Shown: positions 35,807-43,951 of the stretch, in pieces
Numbering within the stretch: position 1 is the first letter of the stretch
Layout of the letters: each line of letters opens with the position of its first letter
Assembly (NCBI GenBank): GCA_045128635.1
Contig: JBGVRS010000151.1
Span: 6,645 to 70,644 of the forward strand
Reading direction: 5' to 3'
Length of the DNA: 64,000 nt
Source: HGM12587 sp045128635
GTDB taxonomy: Bacteria; Bacillota; Clostridia; Lachnospirales; Lachnospiraceae
Made by a program: the position numbers and the translations under genes
The notes under the pieces: generated by a model
Databases searched by the model: none
What the model saw: the letters and a program-made list of their open reading frames with translations, nothing else
What the model was told of the DNA's origin: nothing

Positions 35807-37252
35807 ATGAAGAAGATATTATTTGCAGCATCGGAAGCGGTTCCATTCATTAAGACTGGGGGATTGGCGGATGTTGTAGGCTCTTTGCCAAAATATTTTG
35901 ATAAAGATAAATATGATGTTCGCGTGATGATTCCAAAATACTTATGTATTCGTCAGGAACTTCGTGAAAAAATGCAGTTTGTTGATAAATTTTATGTAAA
36001 AATGAACTGGAGAACACAGTATGTAGGCATTGATGAGATGGAATACGACGGTGTGAAGTATTATTTTATTGACAATGAATATTATTTTGCAGGTCCAAGA
36101 CCATATGGCGAAATGTACCAGGACAGCGAAAAATTTGCATATTTTTCAAGAGCTGTTTTGGAAGCACTTCCAGTGATCGGATTTCAGCCGGATTTAATTC
36201 ACTGTCATGACTGGCAGACAGGTCTGATTCCGGTACATTTAAAAGTAGATTATGCAAATAATGATTTCTATAAGGGAATCAAAACGGTAATGACAATCCA
36301 TAACTTAAAATTCCAGGGGCGTTGGATTATGTCAGAAATTAAAGATGTGACAGGGCTTGGCGATGAGTACTTTACATCTGATAAATTAGAATTATACGGA
36401 GATGCAAGTTTCTTAAAAGGAGGACTTGTATATGCAGATTTAATTACAACTGTAAGTAATACATATGCTGAAGAAATTAAAACACCACATTATGGTGAAG
36501 CTTTAGATGGTCTGTTAAATGCGAGATCAAATGATTTACGAGGAATCGTTAATGGTATTGATTACGAGGATTATGATCCAAAAACAGATAAACAAATTTC
36601 TGTAAACTATGATGTGACAGACTTTAGAAAGAATAAAATTAAGAATAAACGTGCACTGCAGAAAGAACTTGGTCTGGTGCAGGGAGATGGAAAATTCCTC
36701 ATTGGTATCGTATCTCGTCTGACTGACCAGAAAGGTTTCGATCTTATTGCTTATGTAATGGATGAACTGTGTGCGGATGAAAACGTAGAATTGGTAGTGC
36801 TTGGAACTGGTGAAGAACGTTATGAAAATATGTTCCGTCACTTTGCATGGAAATATGAGGGACGTGTGTCAGCAAATATTTTCTATTCTGAAGCGCTTTC
36901 ACATAAGATTTATGCTTCCTGCGATGCATTTTTAATGCCATCAGCATTTGAACCATGTGGTTTGAGTCAGCTGATGAGCTTAAGATATGGAACGCTTCCA
37001 ATTGTCAGAGAAACAGGAGGCTTAAAAGATACTGTAGAACCATACAACGAATACGAAAAGACAGGTACAGGTTTTAGCTTTGCAAATTATAATGCCCATG
37101 AAATGTTAGACAGAGTTCGCTATGCCCAGGGAATTTTCCAGGATAAGAAACGTGACTGGAATAAAATCGTGGAAAGAGCAATGAATGCAGACTTTTCATG
37201 GAAAGCCTCTGCAAAGAAATATGAAGACATGTATGATGAACTTGCAAAATAG
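35807..37252 (+). CDS. glgA: Glycogen synthase
   Basis: A 481-residue GT5 glycosyltransferase that extends alpha-1,4-glucan from ADP-glucose. The N-terminal motif KTGGLADVVGSLP binds the sugar nucleotide. The C-terminal domain has SRLTDQKGFDL and PSAFEPCGLSQLMSLRYGT, where the catalytic Glu lies in EPCGL. No other glg gene is next to it, so it acts with genes elsewhere. I chose the ATG at 35807 after AGGGGGA; the longer frame reaches back into spo0A. Confidence 0.95.
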   Translation: MKKILFAASEAVPFIKTGGLADVVGSLPKYFDKDKYDVRVMIPKYLCIRQELREKMQFVDKFYVKMNWRTQYVGIDEMEYDGVKYYFIDNEYYFAGPRPYGEMYQDSEKFAYFSRAVLEALPVIGFQPDLIHCHDWQTGLIPVHLKVDYANNDFYKGIKTVMTIHNLKFQGRWIMSEIKDVTGLGDEYFTSDKLELYGDASFLKGGLVYADLITTVSNTYAEEIKTPHYGEALDGLLNARSNDLRGIVNGIDYEDYDPKTDKQISVNYDVTDFRKNKIKNKRALQKELGLVQGDGKFLIGIVSRLTDQKGFDLIAYVMDELCADENVELVVLGTGEERYENMFRHFAWKYEGRVSANIFYSEALSHKIYASCDAFLMPSAFEPCGLSQLMSLRYGTLPIVRETGGLKDTVEPYNEYEKTGTGFSFANYNAHEMLDRVRYAQGIFQDKKRDWNKIVERAMNADFSWKASAKKYEDMYDELAK

Positions 37253-37263
37253 AAGAAAAATTT

Positions 37264-37295
37264 TAGGGACTGCTTATGAGGCAGTCCCTTTTTTG
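37264..37295. terminator. Terminator between glgA and acyltransferase
   Basis: GGGACTGC (37266-37273) and GCAGTCCC (37281-37288) with a 7-base loop and a T-run after it. It serves convergent genes; the acyltransferase stop lies in the loop. Confidence 0.85.
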
Positions 37296-38272
37296 TTGGA
37301 TAAAATCGGTATATTGCTAAAAAGATTTGTAAATGAAGTAAAAGGTTTCAAAGAGAAAAACCAGGTTACTAAAGAACAAAGAATCAGAAGCAAAATTGTA
37401 CCGAAAATATTATTGATATTATTTAACAGTTTTGTACATTGTTCAAGATAGGTGTAAGTCAGACCGTGAAACAGATAAATTGCCATGGTACGAGTTCCGA
37501 TATAGGAAAACGCCAGTTTCTTCTCGGGCATCAATGTCATAAAACTAAACGTCATAAGAAAACCGATAATATATAGAAGAATTCTCCAAAGGACACCTTC
37601 TGTTACGCCCTGTTTCATAGATACATAGTTATATCTTCCGTAAAACACCTGCATTGGAGCAATTCGTTGCAATCCTGCAAAAGCCAAAGCCAGGGCAATC
37701 ATGAGGATAAAAAGGATTGCTAAAACAGTGGTCTTTCGGGATTTTCTCCATTTGGTCAGCAGTTCCCTGTCAAAGGAAGTTCCGGCAAGGTAAAATGGAA
37801 AGTAAACCACTGCACGCGGGATGGTAAGAAAATTATCTTCCATATTAGAGAAACCAATCAGGATGCCTGCGAGGATTGCAAGAAACATATGATAAGGAAT
37901 TTTCTTTACATATGGAGTGATAATACGCCACATAAATAATGCCAGCAGATACCACAGAGTAAACTTTGGTTTTAATAATGCCAAAGAAGTTTCTTTGTGT
38001 GTGACAAACGTATACCAAAGAAAATAAATGATTTCGTAAGCCAGATAAGGCACTGCGAGTCTTTGGATAATTGTCAGAATCGGAAGATTTCTTTTGGAAA
38101 AATATCCGGAAATAAAAATAAATGCCGGCATATGAAAGGATACGATGATCCATTTTAAAATCCGCAAAAACTCATTACAGCCGACACTTGGACCGATAAA
38201 ATGACCAACAACTACAAGGAATATTAAAAATACCTTGTAGTTGTCGAATAAATAGTCCCTATTATTTTGCAT
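37274..38272 (-). CDS. Acyltransferase_3-like membrane O-acetyltransferase
   Basis: A 332-residue protein with about ten hydrophobic helices. The N-terminal RDYLFDNYKVFLIFLVVVGH with the conserved His, followed by FHMPAFIFISGYF, is typical of family-3 acyltransferases, and closest in feel to the NolL/fucose 4-O-acetylase group. These modify surface sugars by O-acetylation. I chose the ATG at 38272 with a GGAAG site; it overlaps the tgt stop by 11 bases, so it is likely translated from the tgt message. The longer frame (to 38335) lies inside tgt. The acceptor sugar is not known. Confidence 0.75.
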   Translation of the reverse strand: MQNNRDYLFDNYKVFLIFLVVVGHFIGPSVGCNEFLRILKWIIVSFHMPAFIFISGYFSKRNLPILTIIQRLAVPYLAYEIIYFLWYTFVTHKETSLALLKPKFTLWYLLALFMWRIITPYVKKIPYHMFLAILAGILIGFSNMEDNFLTIPRAVVYFPFYLAGTSFDRELLTKWRKSRKTTVLAILFILMIALALAFAGLQRIAPMQVFYGRYNYVSMKQGVTEGVLWRILLYIIGFLMTFSFMTLMPEKKLAFSYIGTRTMAIYLFHGLTYTYLEQCTKLLNNINNIFGTILLLILCSLVTWFFSLKPFTSFTNLFSNIPILSNKKGTAS

Positions 38273-39401
38273 TTTCTTCCATTCCGGCAAGCTTCTGGCG
38301 TTTGTACTCAGCAAATCTTCCTTCATCCAGTGCATCGCGGATTTCCTGCATCATCTGGTTGTAGAAGTAAAGATTGTGAAGTACACAGAGTCTCATGCCG
38401 AGCATCTCTTTGGCTTTCAGCAAGTGTCTAATATAAGCACGGGAGTAACGGCGGCATGCAGGACACTGACAGCCTTCTTCAATTGGTCTTTCATCCAGTT
38501 CATATTTTGCATTGAAGAGGTTTAATTTCCCCTGATTTGTGTAAACGTGACCGTGACGGCCGTTACGGCTTGGGTAAACGCAGTCAAAGAAATCAACGCC
38601 TCGTTCAACTGCTTCCAAAATGTTCTGTGGTGTACCAACGCCCATGAGATAAGTTGGTTTTTCTACCGGAAGATATGGAACAGTTGCTTCGATGATACGG
38701 TACATATCTTCGTGACTTTCTCCAACAGCAAGACCACCTAAAGCATATCCGTCTAAATCCATTTCAGAAATAATCTTTGCGTGTTCAATACGAACATCTT
38801 CTAAAATACCGCCCTGATTAATGCCAAAGAGCATCTGATTTTTGTTGATAGTATCTTCCAGACTGTTCAAACGAGCCATTTCATCTTTACAGCGCTGCAG
38901 CCAGCGAGTTGTGCGGGCAACGGAATTTTCAATATATTTTCTATCAGCCACACTGCTAGGACATTCATCAAATGCCATGGCAATGGTAGAACCTAAATTA
39001 GACTGAATCTGCATACTTTCTTCCGGCCCCATGAAAATTTTGCGTCCATCAATATGAGAGTTAAAGTATACTCCTTCTTCTTTGATTTTTCTCATTTTTG
39101 CCAGGGAGAATACCTGGAATCCGCCGGAGTCCGTAAGGATTGGTCTTTCCCAGTTCATAAATTTATGAAGTCCGCCGAATTCTTTGATCAGTTTGTCACC
39201 TGGACGAACATGTAAGTGATAGGTGTTGGAAAGCTCTACCTGACAGCCGATTGCTTCCAAATCTTCTGTAGATACCGCACCTTTGATTGCTGCAACGGTG
39301 CCGACATTCATAAATACCGGTGTCTGAATCACACCGTGAACAGTATGAAATTCGCCACGCTTTGCCATGCCTTCGCGTTTGAGTAATTTATATTTATTCA
39401 T
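38262..39401 (-). CDS. tgt: Queuine/preQ1 tRNA-ribosyltransferase
   Basis: A 379-residue TIM-barrel enzyme that swaps the wobble guanine of tRNA Asn, Asp, His and Tyr for preQ1. Motifs are GCQVELSNTYHLHVRPG, the first catalytic Asp in LTDSGGFQVFSL, FGINQGG, the nucleophile region DFFDCVYPSRNGRHGH, and the zinc site CQCPACRR with a downstream His. The start at 39401 follows AGGAGA by six bases. It has a strong promoter and heads a unit with the acyltransferase. Confidence 0.96.
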   Translation of the reverse strand: MNKYKLLKREGMAKRGEFHTVHGVIQTPVFMNVGTVAAIKGAVSTEDLEAIGCQVELSNTYHLHVRPGDKLIKEFGGLHKFMNWERPILTDSGGFQVFSLAKMRKIKEEGVYFNSHIDGRKIFMGPEESMQIQSNLGSTIAMAFDECPSSVADRKYIENSVARTTRWLQRCKDEMARLNSLEDTINKNQMLFGINQGGILEDVRIEHAKIISEMDLDGYALGGLAVGESHEDMYRIIEATVPYLPVEKPTYLMGVGTPQNILEAVERGVDFFDCVYPSRNGRHGHVYTNQGKLNLFNAKYELDERPIEEGCQCPACRRYSRAYIRHLLKAKEMLGMRLCVLHNLYFYNQMMQEIRDALDEGRFAEYKRQKLAGMEENAK

Positions 39402-39423
39402 TGAATTCTCCTGTTTGATATCA

Positions 39424-39479
39424 TATAATGTTTCAATATAGTTCCAAACTAGTATAAGTGAAAGCGAAGCTTTCGTCAA
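39424..39479. promoter_or_regulatory. Divergent promoters between tgt and aroC with a palindrome
   Basis: For tgt (minus) TTGACG (39479-39474) and TATACT (39456-39451) have a 17-base spacer. For aroC (plus) TTGAAT (39401-39406) and TATAAT (39424-39429) are also 17 apart. GAAAGC-GAA-GCTTTC (39460-39474) is a perfect inverted repeat overlapping the tgt -35 region and may be an operator. Confidence 0.6.
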
Positions 39480-39502
39480 TTGGAAGAAATGAGGAAGAAA
39501 TT

Positions 39503-40543
39503 ATGGCAGCAGGATCAGGATTTGGTAATCTTTTCAGAGTGACTACCTGGGGAGAATCCCATGGAAAAGGCATAGGCGTTGTAGTGGATGGATGCCCTGC
39601 AGGATTGCCTCTTTGTGAAGACGATATTCAAATCTATTTAAATAGAAGAAAGCCGGGAACCTCCCGCTTTACAACCCCAAGAAAAGAAGATGATGCAGTA
39701 GAAATCTTATCGGGAGTGTTTGAAGGAAAGACCACGGGAACGCCGATTTCCATGATGGTGTTTAATAAAACTCAGAGAAGTAAAGACTACAGCGAAATTG
39801 CTTCTTATTACAGACCGGGACATGCAGATTATACTTATGACTGTAAATATGGTTTCAGAGACTATACCGGTGGGGGACGTTCATCAGGACGAGAAACCAT
39901 TGGACGTGTAGCAGCAGGTGCAATTGCAGCAAAGCTTCTTAAAGAAATGGGTATTACGGTGGAGGCTTATACAAAATCCATTGGACCTGCGAAGACACCG
40001 GAAGAAATTGAACGCTATTTGGAACAGTGCATGAAAGAGCAGAATTCTGCCGGAGGTATCATTGAATGTGTGATTAAAGGTGTACCGGCAGGACTTGGAG
40101 AACCATGCTTTGAAAAACTGAGTGCGAATCTTGGAAAAGCAATTCTTTCTATTGGCGCTGTGAAAGGATTTGAAATCGGTGATGGATTTGCGGTGGCAGA
40201 GTCCACAGGTCTGACAAATAACGATGCTTTCTATTATAATAGTGAAGGAAGTATCGAAAAGAAGACGAATCATGCAGGCGGAATCTTAGGTGGAATATCT
40301 GACGGAAGCGAAATTGTTATCCGTGCGGCAGTAAAACCGACTCCATCAATTTTTTCTGAGCAGGAAACCGTAAATAAATCTGGAGAAAACATTTCCGTGA
40401 ATATCAAAGGAAGGCATGACCCTGTCATTGTTCCTCGTGCAGTGGTAGTGGTAGAGTGTATGGCTGCAATCACGGTTTTGGATGCGCTTCTTGTAAATAT
40501 GTGTTCTTGTTTGGATGGAATTAAAGAATTTTACGGAAAGTAA
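39503..40543 (+). CDS. aroC: Chorismate synthase
   Basis: A 346-residue FMN-dependent enzyme that makes chorismate, the last common step of aromatic amino acid synthesis. Signatures are TTWGESHGKGIGVVVDGCP, YRPGHADYTY, DYTGGGRSSGRETIGR and the C-terminal KGRHDPVIVPRAVVVVE. The start at 39503 follows AGGAAG by five bases. It stands alone; the other aro genes must be elsewhere, and the kinase-like gene at 13.3 kb may not be a true shikimate kinase. Confidence 0.96.
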   Translation: MAAGSGFGNLFRVTTWGESHGKGIGVVVDGCPAGLPLCEDDIQIYLNRRKPGTSRFTTPRKEDDAVEILSGVFEGKTTGTPISMMVFNKTQRSKDYSEIASYYRPGHADYTYDCKYGFRDYTGGGRSSGRETIGRVAAGAIAAKLLKEMGITVEAYTKSIGPAKTPEEIERYLEQCMKEQNSAGGIIECVIKGVPAGLGEPCFEKLSANLGKAILSIGAVKGFEIGDGFAVAESTGLTNNDAFYYNSEGSIEKKTNHAGGILGGISDGSEIVIRAAVKPTPSIFSEQETVNKSGENISVNIKGRHDPVIVPRAVVVVECMAAITVLDALLVNMCSCLDGIKEFYGK

Positions 40544-40574
40544 CTAATAATTTTATAAAATATTTGTAAAATGC

Positions 40575-40603
40575 TTGCGGTCAGACCGTTTGTCATGTAA
40601 AAT
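40575..40603 (+). promoter_or_regulatory. Promoter of yajC
   Basis: TTGCGG at 40575-40580 and TAAAAT at 40598-40603, 17-base spacer. Confidence 0.65.
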
Positions 40604-40636
40604 GGTAAAAGTTTATAAAATCTTGGAGGAATTATC

Positions 40637-40933
40637 ATGAACTTATTAGCAACAGAAGCAGCTGGCGGCTGGGGAATTATGATTGCATATATCGTTATCT
40701 TTGGTGCATTTATGTACTTTGTAGCAATCAGACCACAGAAAAAAGAACAGAAAAGAGTAGCAGCAATGCTTGCAGATATGGCAGTAGGTGATGCAATCGT
40801 TACAACAAGCGGTTTCTACGGAATCATCATCGACATCACAGAAGAAGACGTTATCGTAGAATTCGGTAACAACAAAAACTGTCGTATTCCTATGAAAAAA
40901 GATGCTATTGCAGAAGTGGAAAAAGCAGAATAA
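40637..40933 (+). CDS. yajC: Preprotein translocase subunit YajC
   Basis: A 98-residue protein with one membrane helix (about 11-30) ending MYFVAIRPQKKEQKR, the family signature, and a small soluble beta domain (VGDAIVTTSGFYGIIIDI). YajC associates with SecDF and YidC at the Sec translocon. No secDF follows; a terminator lies directly after it. Confidence 0.93.
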   Translation: MNLLATEAAGGWGIMIAYIVIFGAFMYFVAIRPQKKEQKRVAAMLADMAVGDAIVTTSGFYGIIIDITEEDVIVEFGNNKNCRIPMKKDAIAEVEKAE

Positions 40934-40945
40934 TATTTGCAATTG

Positions 40946-40978
40946 AAAGCTCGCGGTGATGTGCCGTGAGCTTTTTTG
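40946..40978 (+). terminator. Intrinsic terminator after yajC
   Basis: AAAGCTCGCGG (40946-40956) and CCGTGAGCTTT pair with one G-U around a 7-base loop, ending in a T-run. Confidence 0.85.
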
Positions 40979-41032
40979 CGTTTATATGTCGATTGTGCTA
41001 TCGTTTTTACTTATAAAAGAAGATTAATAAAA

Positions 41033-41049
41033 AGAATTGTTAAAATTCT
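41033..41049 (+). promoter_or_regulatory. Inverted repeat upstream of the leuB promoter
   Basis: AGAATT and AATTCT are perfect inverted repeats separated by 5 bases. It lies 20 bases before the -35 box, where a regulator might bind. It does not match a known operator closely. Confidence 0.3.
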
Positions 41050-41068
41050 AACAAAATACTTTAGGGGG

Positions 41069-41097
41069 TTGCATTATTGAAGTGAATGCGATATAGT
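41069..41097 (+). promoter_or_regulatory. Promoter of leuB-ilvD-ilvB
   Basis: TTGCAT at 41069-41074 and TATAGT at 41092-41097, 17-base spacer. The leader of about 66 nt is too short for a T-box. Confidence 0.7.
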
Positions 41098-41169
41098 AGA
41101 TACTATAGTTTTTTCTAGTATGGAGAGATACAACATATTGTAGAAAAAAGATCGTGAGGAGTTGAGAAA

Positions 41170-42255
41170 ATGGAATGTAAGATTGCAGTCATTTCAGGAG
41201 ATGGGATCGGACCTGAAATCGTACGAGAAGCAAAGAAAGTTTTGGATGTGGTGGCTGAAAAATATGGTCATACATTCAACTATACAGATGTACTCATGGG
41301 AGGGGCTTCCATTGATGTACATGGCGTACCTTTAACAGACGAGGCAATTGAAACAGCCAAAGCAAGTGATGCGGTTTTGATGGGTTCCATTGGTGGAGAT
41401 GCGAAAGTTTCACCATGGTACAAGCTGGAACCATCTAAGAGACCGGAAGCAGGTCTTTTGAAAATCAGAAAGGAACTGAATTTATTTGCAAATTTAAGAC
41501 CGGCATACCTTTATGATGAATTAAGAGCAGCATGTCCGCTTCGTGATGATATTATCGGCGATGGATTTGACATGATGATCATGAGAGAATTAACAGGTGG
41601 TCTTTACTTTGGAGAAAGAAAGACAGAGGAAATCGACGGTGTGATGACAGCAGTCGATACACTTACATATAATGAAAATGAAATCAGAAGAATTGCAAAG
41701 CGTGGATTCGACATTGCAATGAAACGCCGCAAGAAAGTAACTTCTGTTGATAAAGCAAATGTGCTTGATTCTTCCAGACTTTGGAGAAAAGTGGTAGAAG
41801 AAGTTGCAAAAGATTATCCGGAAGTAACTTTAGAACATATGCTGGTTGATAACTGTGCAATGCAGCTTGTTAAAGATCCTGCACAGTTCGATGTAATCTT
41901 AACAGAGAACATGTTTGGAGATATTTTATCAGATGAAGCAAGTATGGTAACCGGCTCCATCGGGATGTTATCTTCTGCTAGTTTAAATGATACAAAATTT
42001 GGTCTTTATGAACCAAGTCATGGTTCTGCACCGGATATTGCCGGACAGGATAAAGCAAATCCGATTGCAACAATCCTTTCCGCAGCAATGATGCTTCGTT
42101 TCACATTTGATTTGGATAAGGAAGCGGATGCAATGGAAGCAGCAGTGCAGCAGGTATTAAAAGAAGGATTCAGAACAGGCGATATTTACTCATCAGGATG
42201 TACATTGGTCGGAACAGTACAGATGGGTGACCTGATCGCAGAAAGAATACAGTAA
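41170..42255 (+). CDS. leuB: 3-isopropylmalate dehydrogenase
   Basis: A 361-residue NAD-dependent decarboxylating dehydrogenase of leucine synthesis. Characteristic are SGDGIGPEIV, MGSIGGDAKVSPWY, RELTGGLYFG with the substrate-binding residues, DVILTENMFGDILSDEASM (metal-binding Asp) and the NAD loop YEPSHGSAPDIAG. It is not next to leuA, leuC or leuD; instead it heads a unit with ilvD and ilvB. Confidence 0.95.
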   Translation: MECKIAVISGDGIGPEIVREAKKVLDVVAEKYGHTFNYTDVLMGGASIDVHGVPLTDEAIETAKASDAVLMGSIGGDAKVSPWYKLEPSKRPEAGLLKIRKELNLFANLRPAYLYDELRAACPLRDDIIGDGFDMMIMRELTGGLYFGERKTEEIDGVMTAVDTLTYNENEIRRIAKRGFDIAMKRRKKVTSVDKANVLDSSRLWRKVVEEVAKDYPEVTLEHMLVDNCAMQLVKDPAQFDVILTENMFGDILSDEASMVTGSIGMLSSASLNDTKFGLYEPSHGSAPDIAGQDKANPIATILSAAMMLRFTFDLDKEADAMEAAVQQVLKEGFRTGDIYSSGCTLVGTVQMGDLIAERIQ

Positions 42256-42270
42256 AAGGGGAGAAATATT

Positions 42271-43932
42271 ATGAGAAGTGATGCAGTAAAGGTTGGGATG
42301 CAGCAGGCACCTCACAGAAGTTTATTCAATGCATTGGGACTGACAGAAGAAGAACTTAGTAAACCACTGGTTGGGATTGTCAGCTCCTACAATGAAATCG
42401 TACCGGGACACATGAACATTGACAAGATCGTAGAAGCTGTTCGTGTTGGTGTTGCAATGGCAGGCGGTACTCCAATCGTATTCCCGGCAATCGCAGTTTG
42501 TGACGGAATTGCAATGGGACATACAGGGATGAAATATTCTCTCGTAACAAGAGATTTGATTGCAGATTCTACAGAATGTATGGCAATGGCACATCAGTTT
42601 GATGCGCTCGTTATGGTTCCAAACTGTGATAAGAACGTTCCAGGACTTTTAATGGCAGCAGCCAGAGTCAATGTACCAACAGTCTTTGTCAGCGGCGGTC
42701 CAATGCTTGCAGGTCATGTTAGAGGTGAAAAAAGAAGCCTTTCCAGCATGTTTGAAGCAGTTGGTTCCTATGCGGCAGGCACCATGACAGAAGAAGATGT
42801 AAAAGAATTTGAATGTAATGTATGTCCAACATGCGGTTCCTGCTCAGGTATGTACACAGCAAACAGTATGAATTGCTTAACAGAAGCACTTGGTATGGGA
42901 CTTCGCGGAAATGGAACAATTCCTGCAGTATATTCTGAAAGAATCAAGCTTGCAAAACATGCAGGTATGAAAGTTATGGAACTTCTTGAAAAGAATATCC
43001 GTCCTCGTGACATTATGACAGAAAAAGCATTTATGAATGCTTTGGCAGTGGATATGGCACTTGGATGTTCCACAAACAGTATGCTTCACCTTCCAGCCAT
43101 TGCTCATGAAGCAGGCGTGGAACTGAACATGGAAATTGCAAATGAAGTCAGCGCAAAAACACCAAACCTTTGCCATTTGGCTCCGGCAGGTCCTACTTAT
43201 ATGGAAGACTTAAATGAGGCTGGCGGTGTATACGCTGTTATGAACGAATTAAACAAAAAAGGTTTATTATATACAGATTTGATCACTGCAACCGGAAAAA
43301 CAGTGGGCGAAAACATTGAAGGATGTGTAAATAAAGATCCTTCGGTTATCAGACCAGTAGAAAATCCATATAGTGAAACAGGTGGTATTGCAGTATTAAA
43401 GGGTAACCTGGCTCCTGACACAGGTGTTGTTAAACGTTCTGCAGTAGTTCCTGAAATGATGGTTCATGAAGGACCAGCCAGAGTATTTGATTGCGAAGAA
43501 GATGCGATTGAAGCAATCAAAGGCGGAAAAATCGTAGCAGGAGATGTAGTTGTTATCCGTTACGAAGGACCAAAAGGCGGCCCTGGTATGAGAGAAATGT
43601 TAAATCCAACATCTGCAATTGCAGGTATGGGACTTGGATCAACGGTAGCTCTCATTACAGACGGACGTTTCAGTGGTGCAAGCCGTGGTGCATCCATCGG
43701 ACACGTATCTCCGGAAGCAGCAGTAGGCGGACCAATCGCATTGGTTGAAGAAGGCGATATTATTAAGATCAATATTCCTGAAAATAAATTAGAGCTGGCA
43801 GTTTCTGATGAAGAATTAGAAGCACGCCGTGCAAAATGGCAGCCAAGAGAACCAAAAGTGACAACTGGTTATCTTGCACGCTATGCAAAAATGGTTACTT
43901 CCGGTAACAGAGGAGCAATCTTAGAAAAATAA
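42271..43932 (+). CDS. ilvD: Dihydroxy-acid dehydratase
   Basis: A 553-residue Fe-S dehydratase acting on dihydroxy-isovalerate and dihydroxy-methylvalerate in valine and isoleucine synthesis. Cluster cysteines lie in VPNCDKNVPGLLM and NVCPTCGSCSGMYTANSMN. The C-terminal GKIVAGDVVVIRYEGPKGGPGM and TDGRFSGASRGASIGH are signature segments. A GGGGAGAA site precedes it, 15 bases after leuB. Confidence 0.96.
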   Translation: MRSDAVKVGMQQAPHRSLFNALGLTEEELSKPLVGIVSSYNEIVPGHMNIDKIVEAVRVGVAMAGGTPIVFPAIAVCDGIAMGHTGMKYSLVTRDLIADSTECMAMAHQFDALVMVPNCDKNVPGLLMAAARVNVPTVFVSGGPMLAGHVRGEKRSLSSMFEAVGSYAAGTMTEEDVKEFECNVCPTCGSCSGMYTANSMNCLTEALGMGLRGNGTIPAVYSERIKLAKHAGMKVMELLEKNIRPRDIMTEKAFMNALAVDMALGCSTNSMLHLPAIAHEAGVELNMEIANEVSAKTPNLCHLAPAGPTYMEDLNEAGGVYAVMNELNKKGLLYTDLITATGKTVGENIEGCVNKDPSVIRPVENPYSETGGIAVLKGNLAPDTGVVKRSAVVPEMMVHEGPARVFDCEEDAIEAIKGGKIVAGDVVVIRYEGPKGGPGMREMLNPTSAIAGMGLGSTVALITDGRFSGASRGASIGHVSPEAAVGGPIALVEEGDIIKINIPENKLELAVSDEELEARRAKWQPREPKVTTGYLARYAKMVTSGNRGAILEK

Positions 43933-43951
43933 TTACAAAGGTGGAATACGC

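Noticed and set aside
40986..41027. Small ORF (MSIVLSFLLIKED) rich in branched-chain residues upstream of leuB, like an attenuation leader peptide
   Set aside because: It has no ribosome binding site and lies upstream of the best leuB promoter, so it would not be on the leuB transcript.
41104..41169. Possible T-box or attenuator for leuB-ilvD-ilvB
   Set aside because: The leader is about 66 nt with no T-box bulge sequence and no terminator pair.
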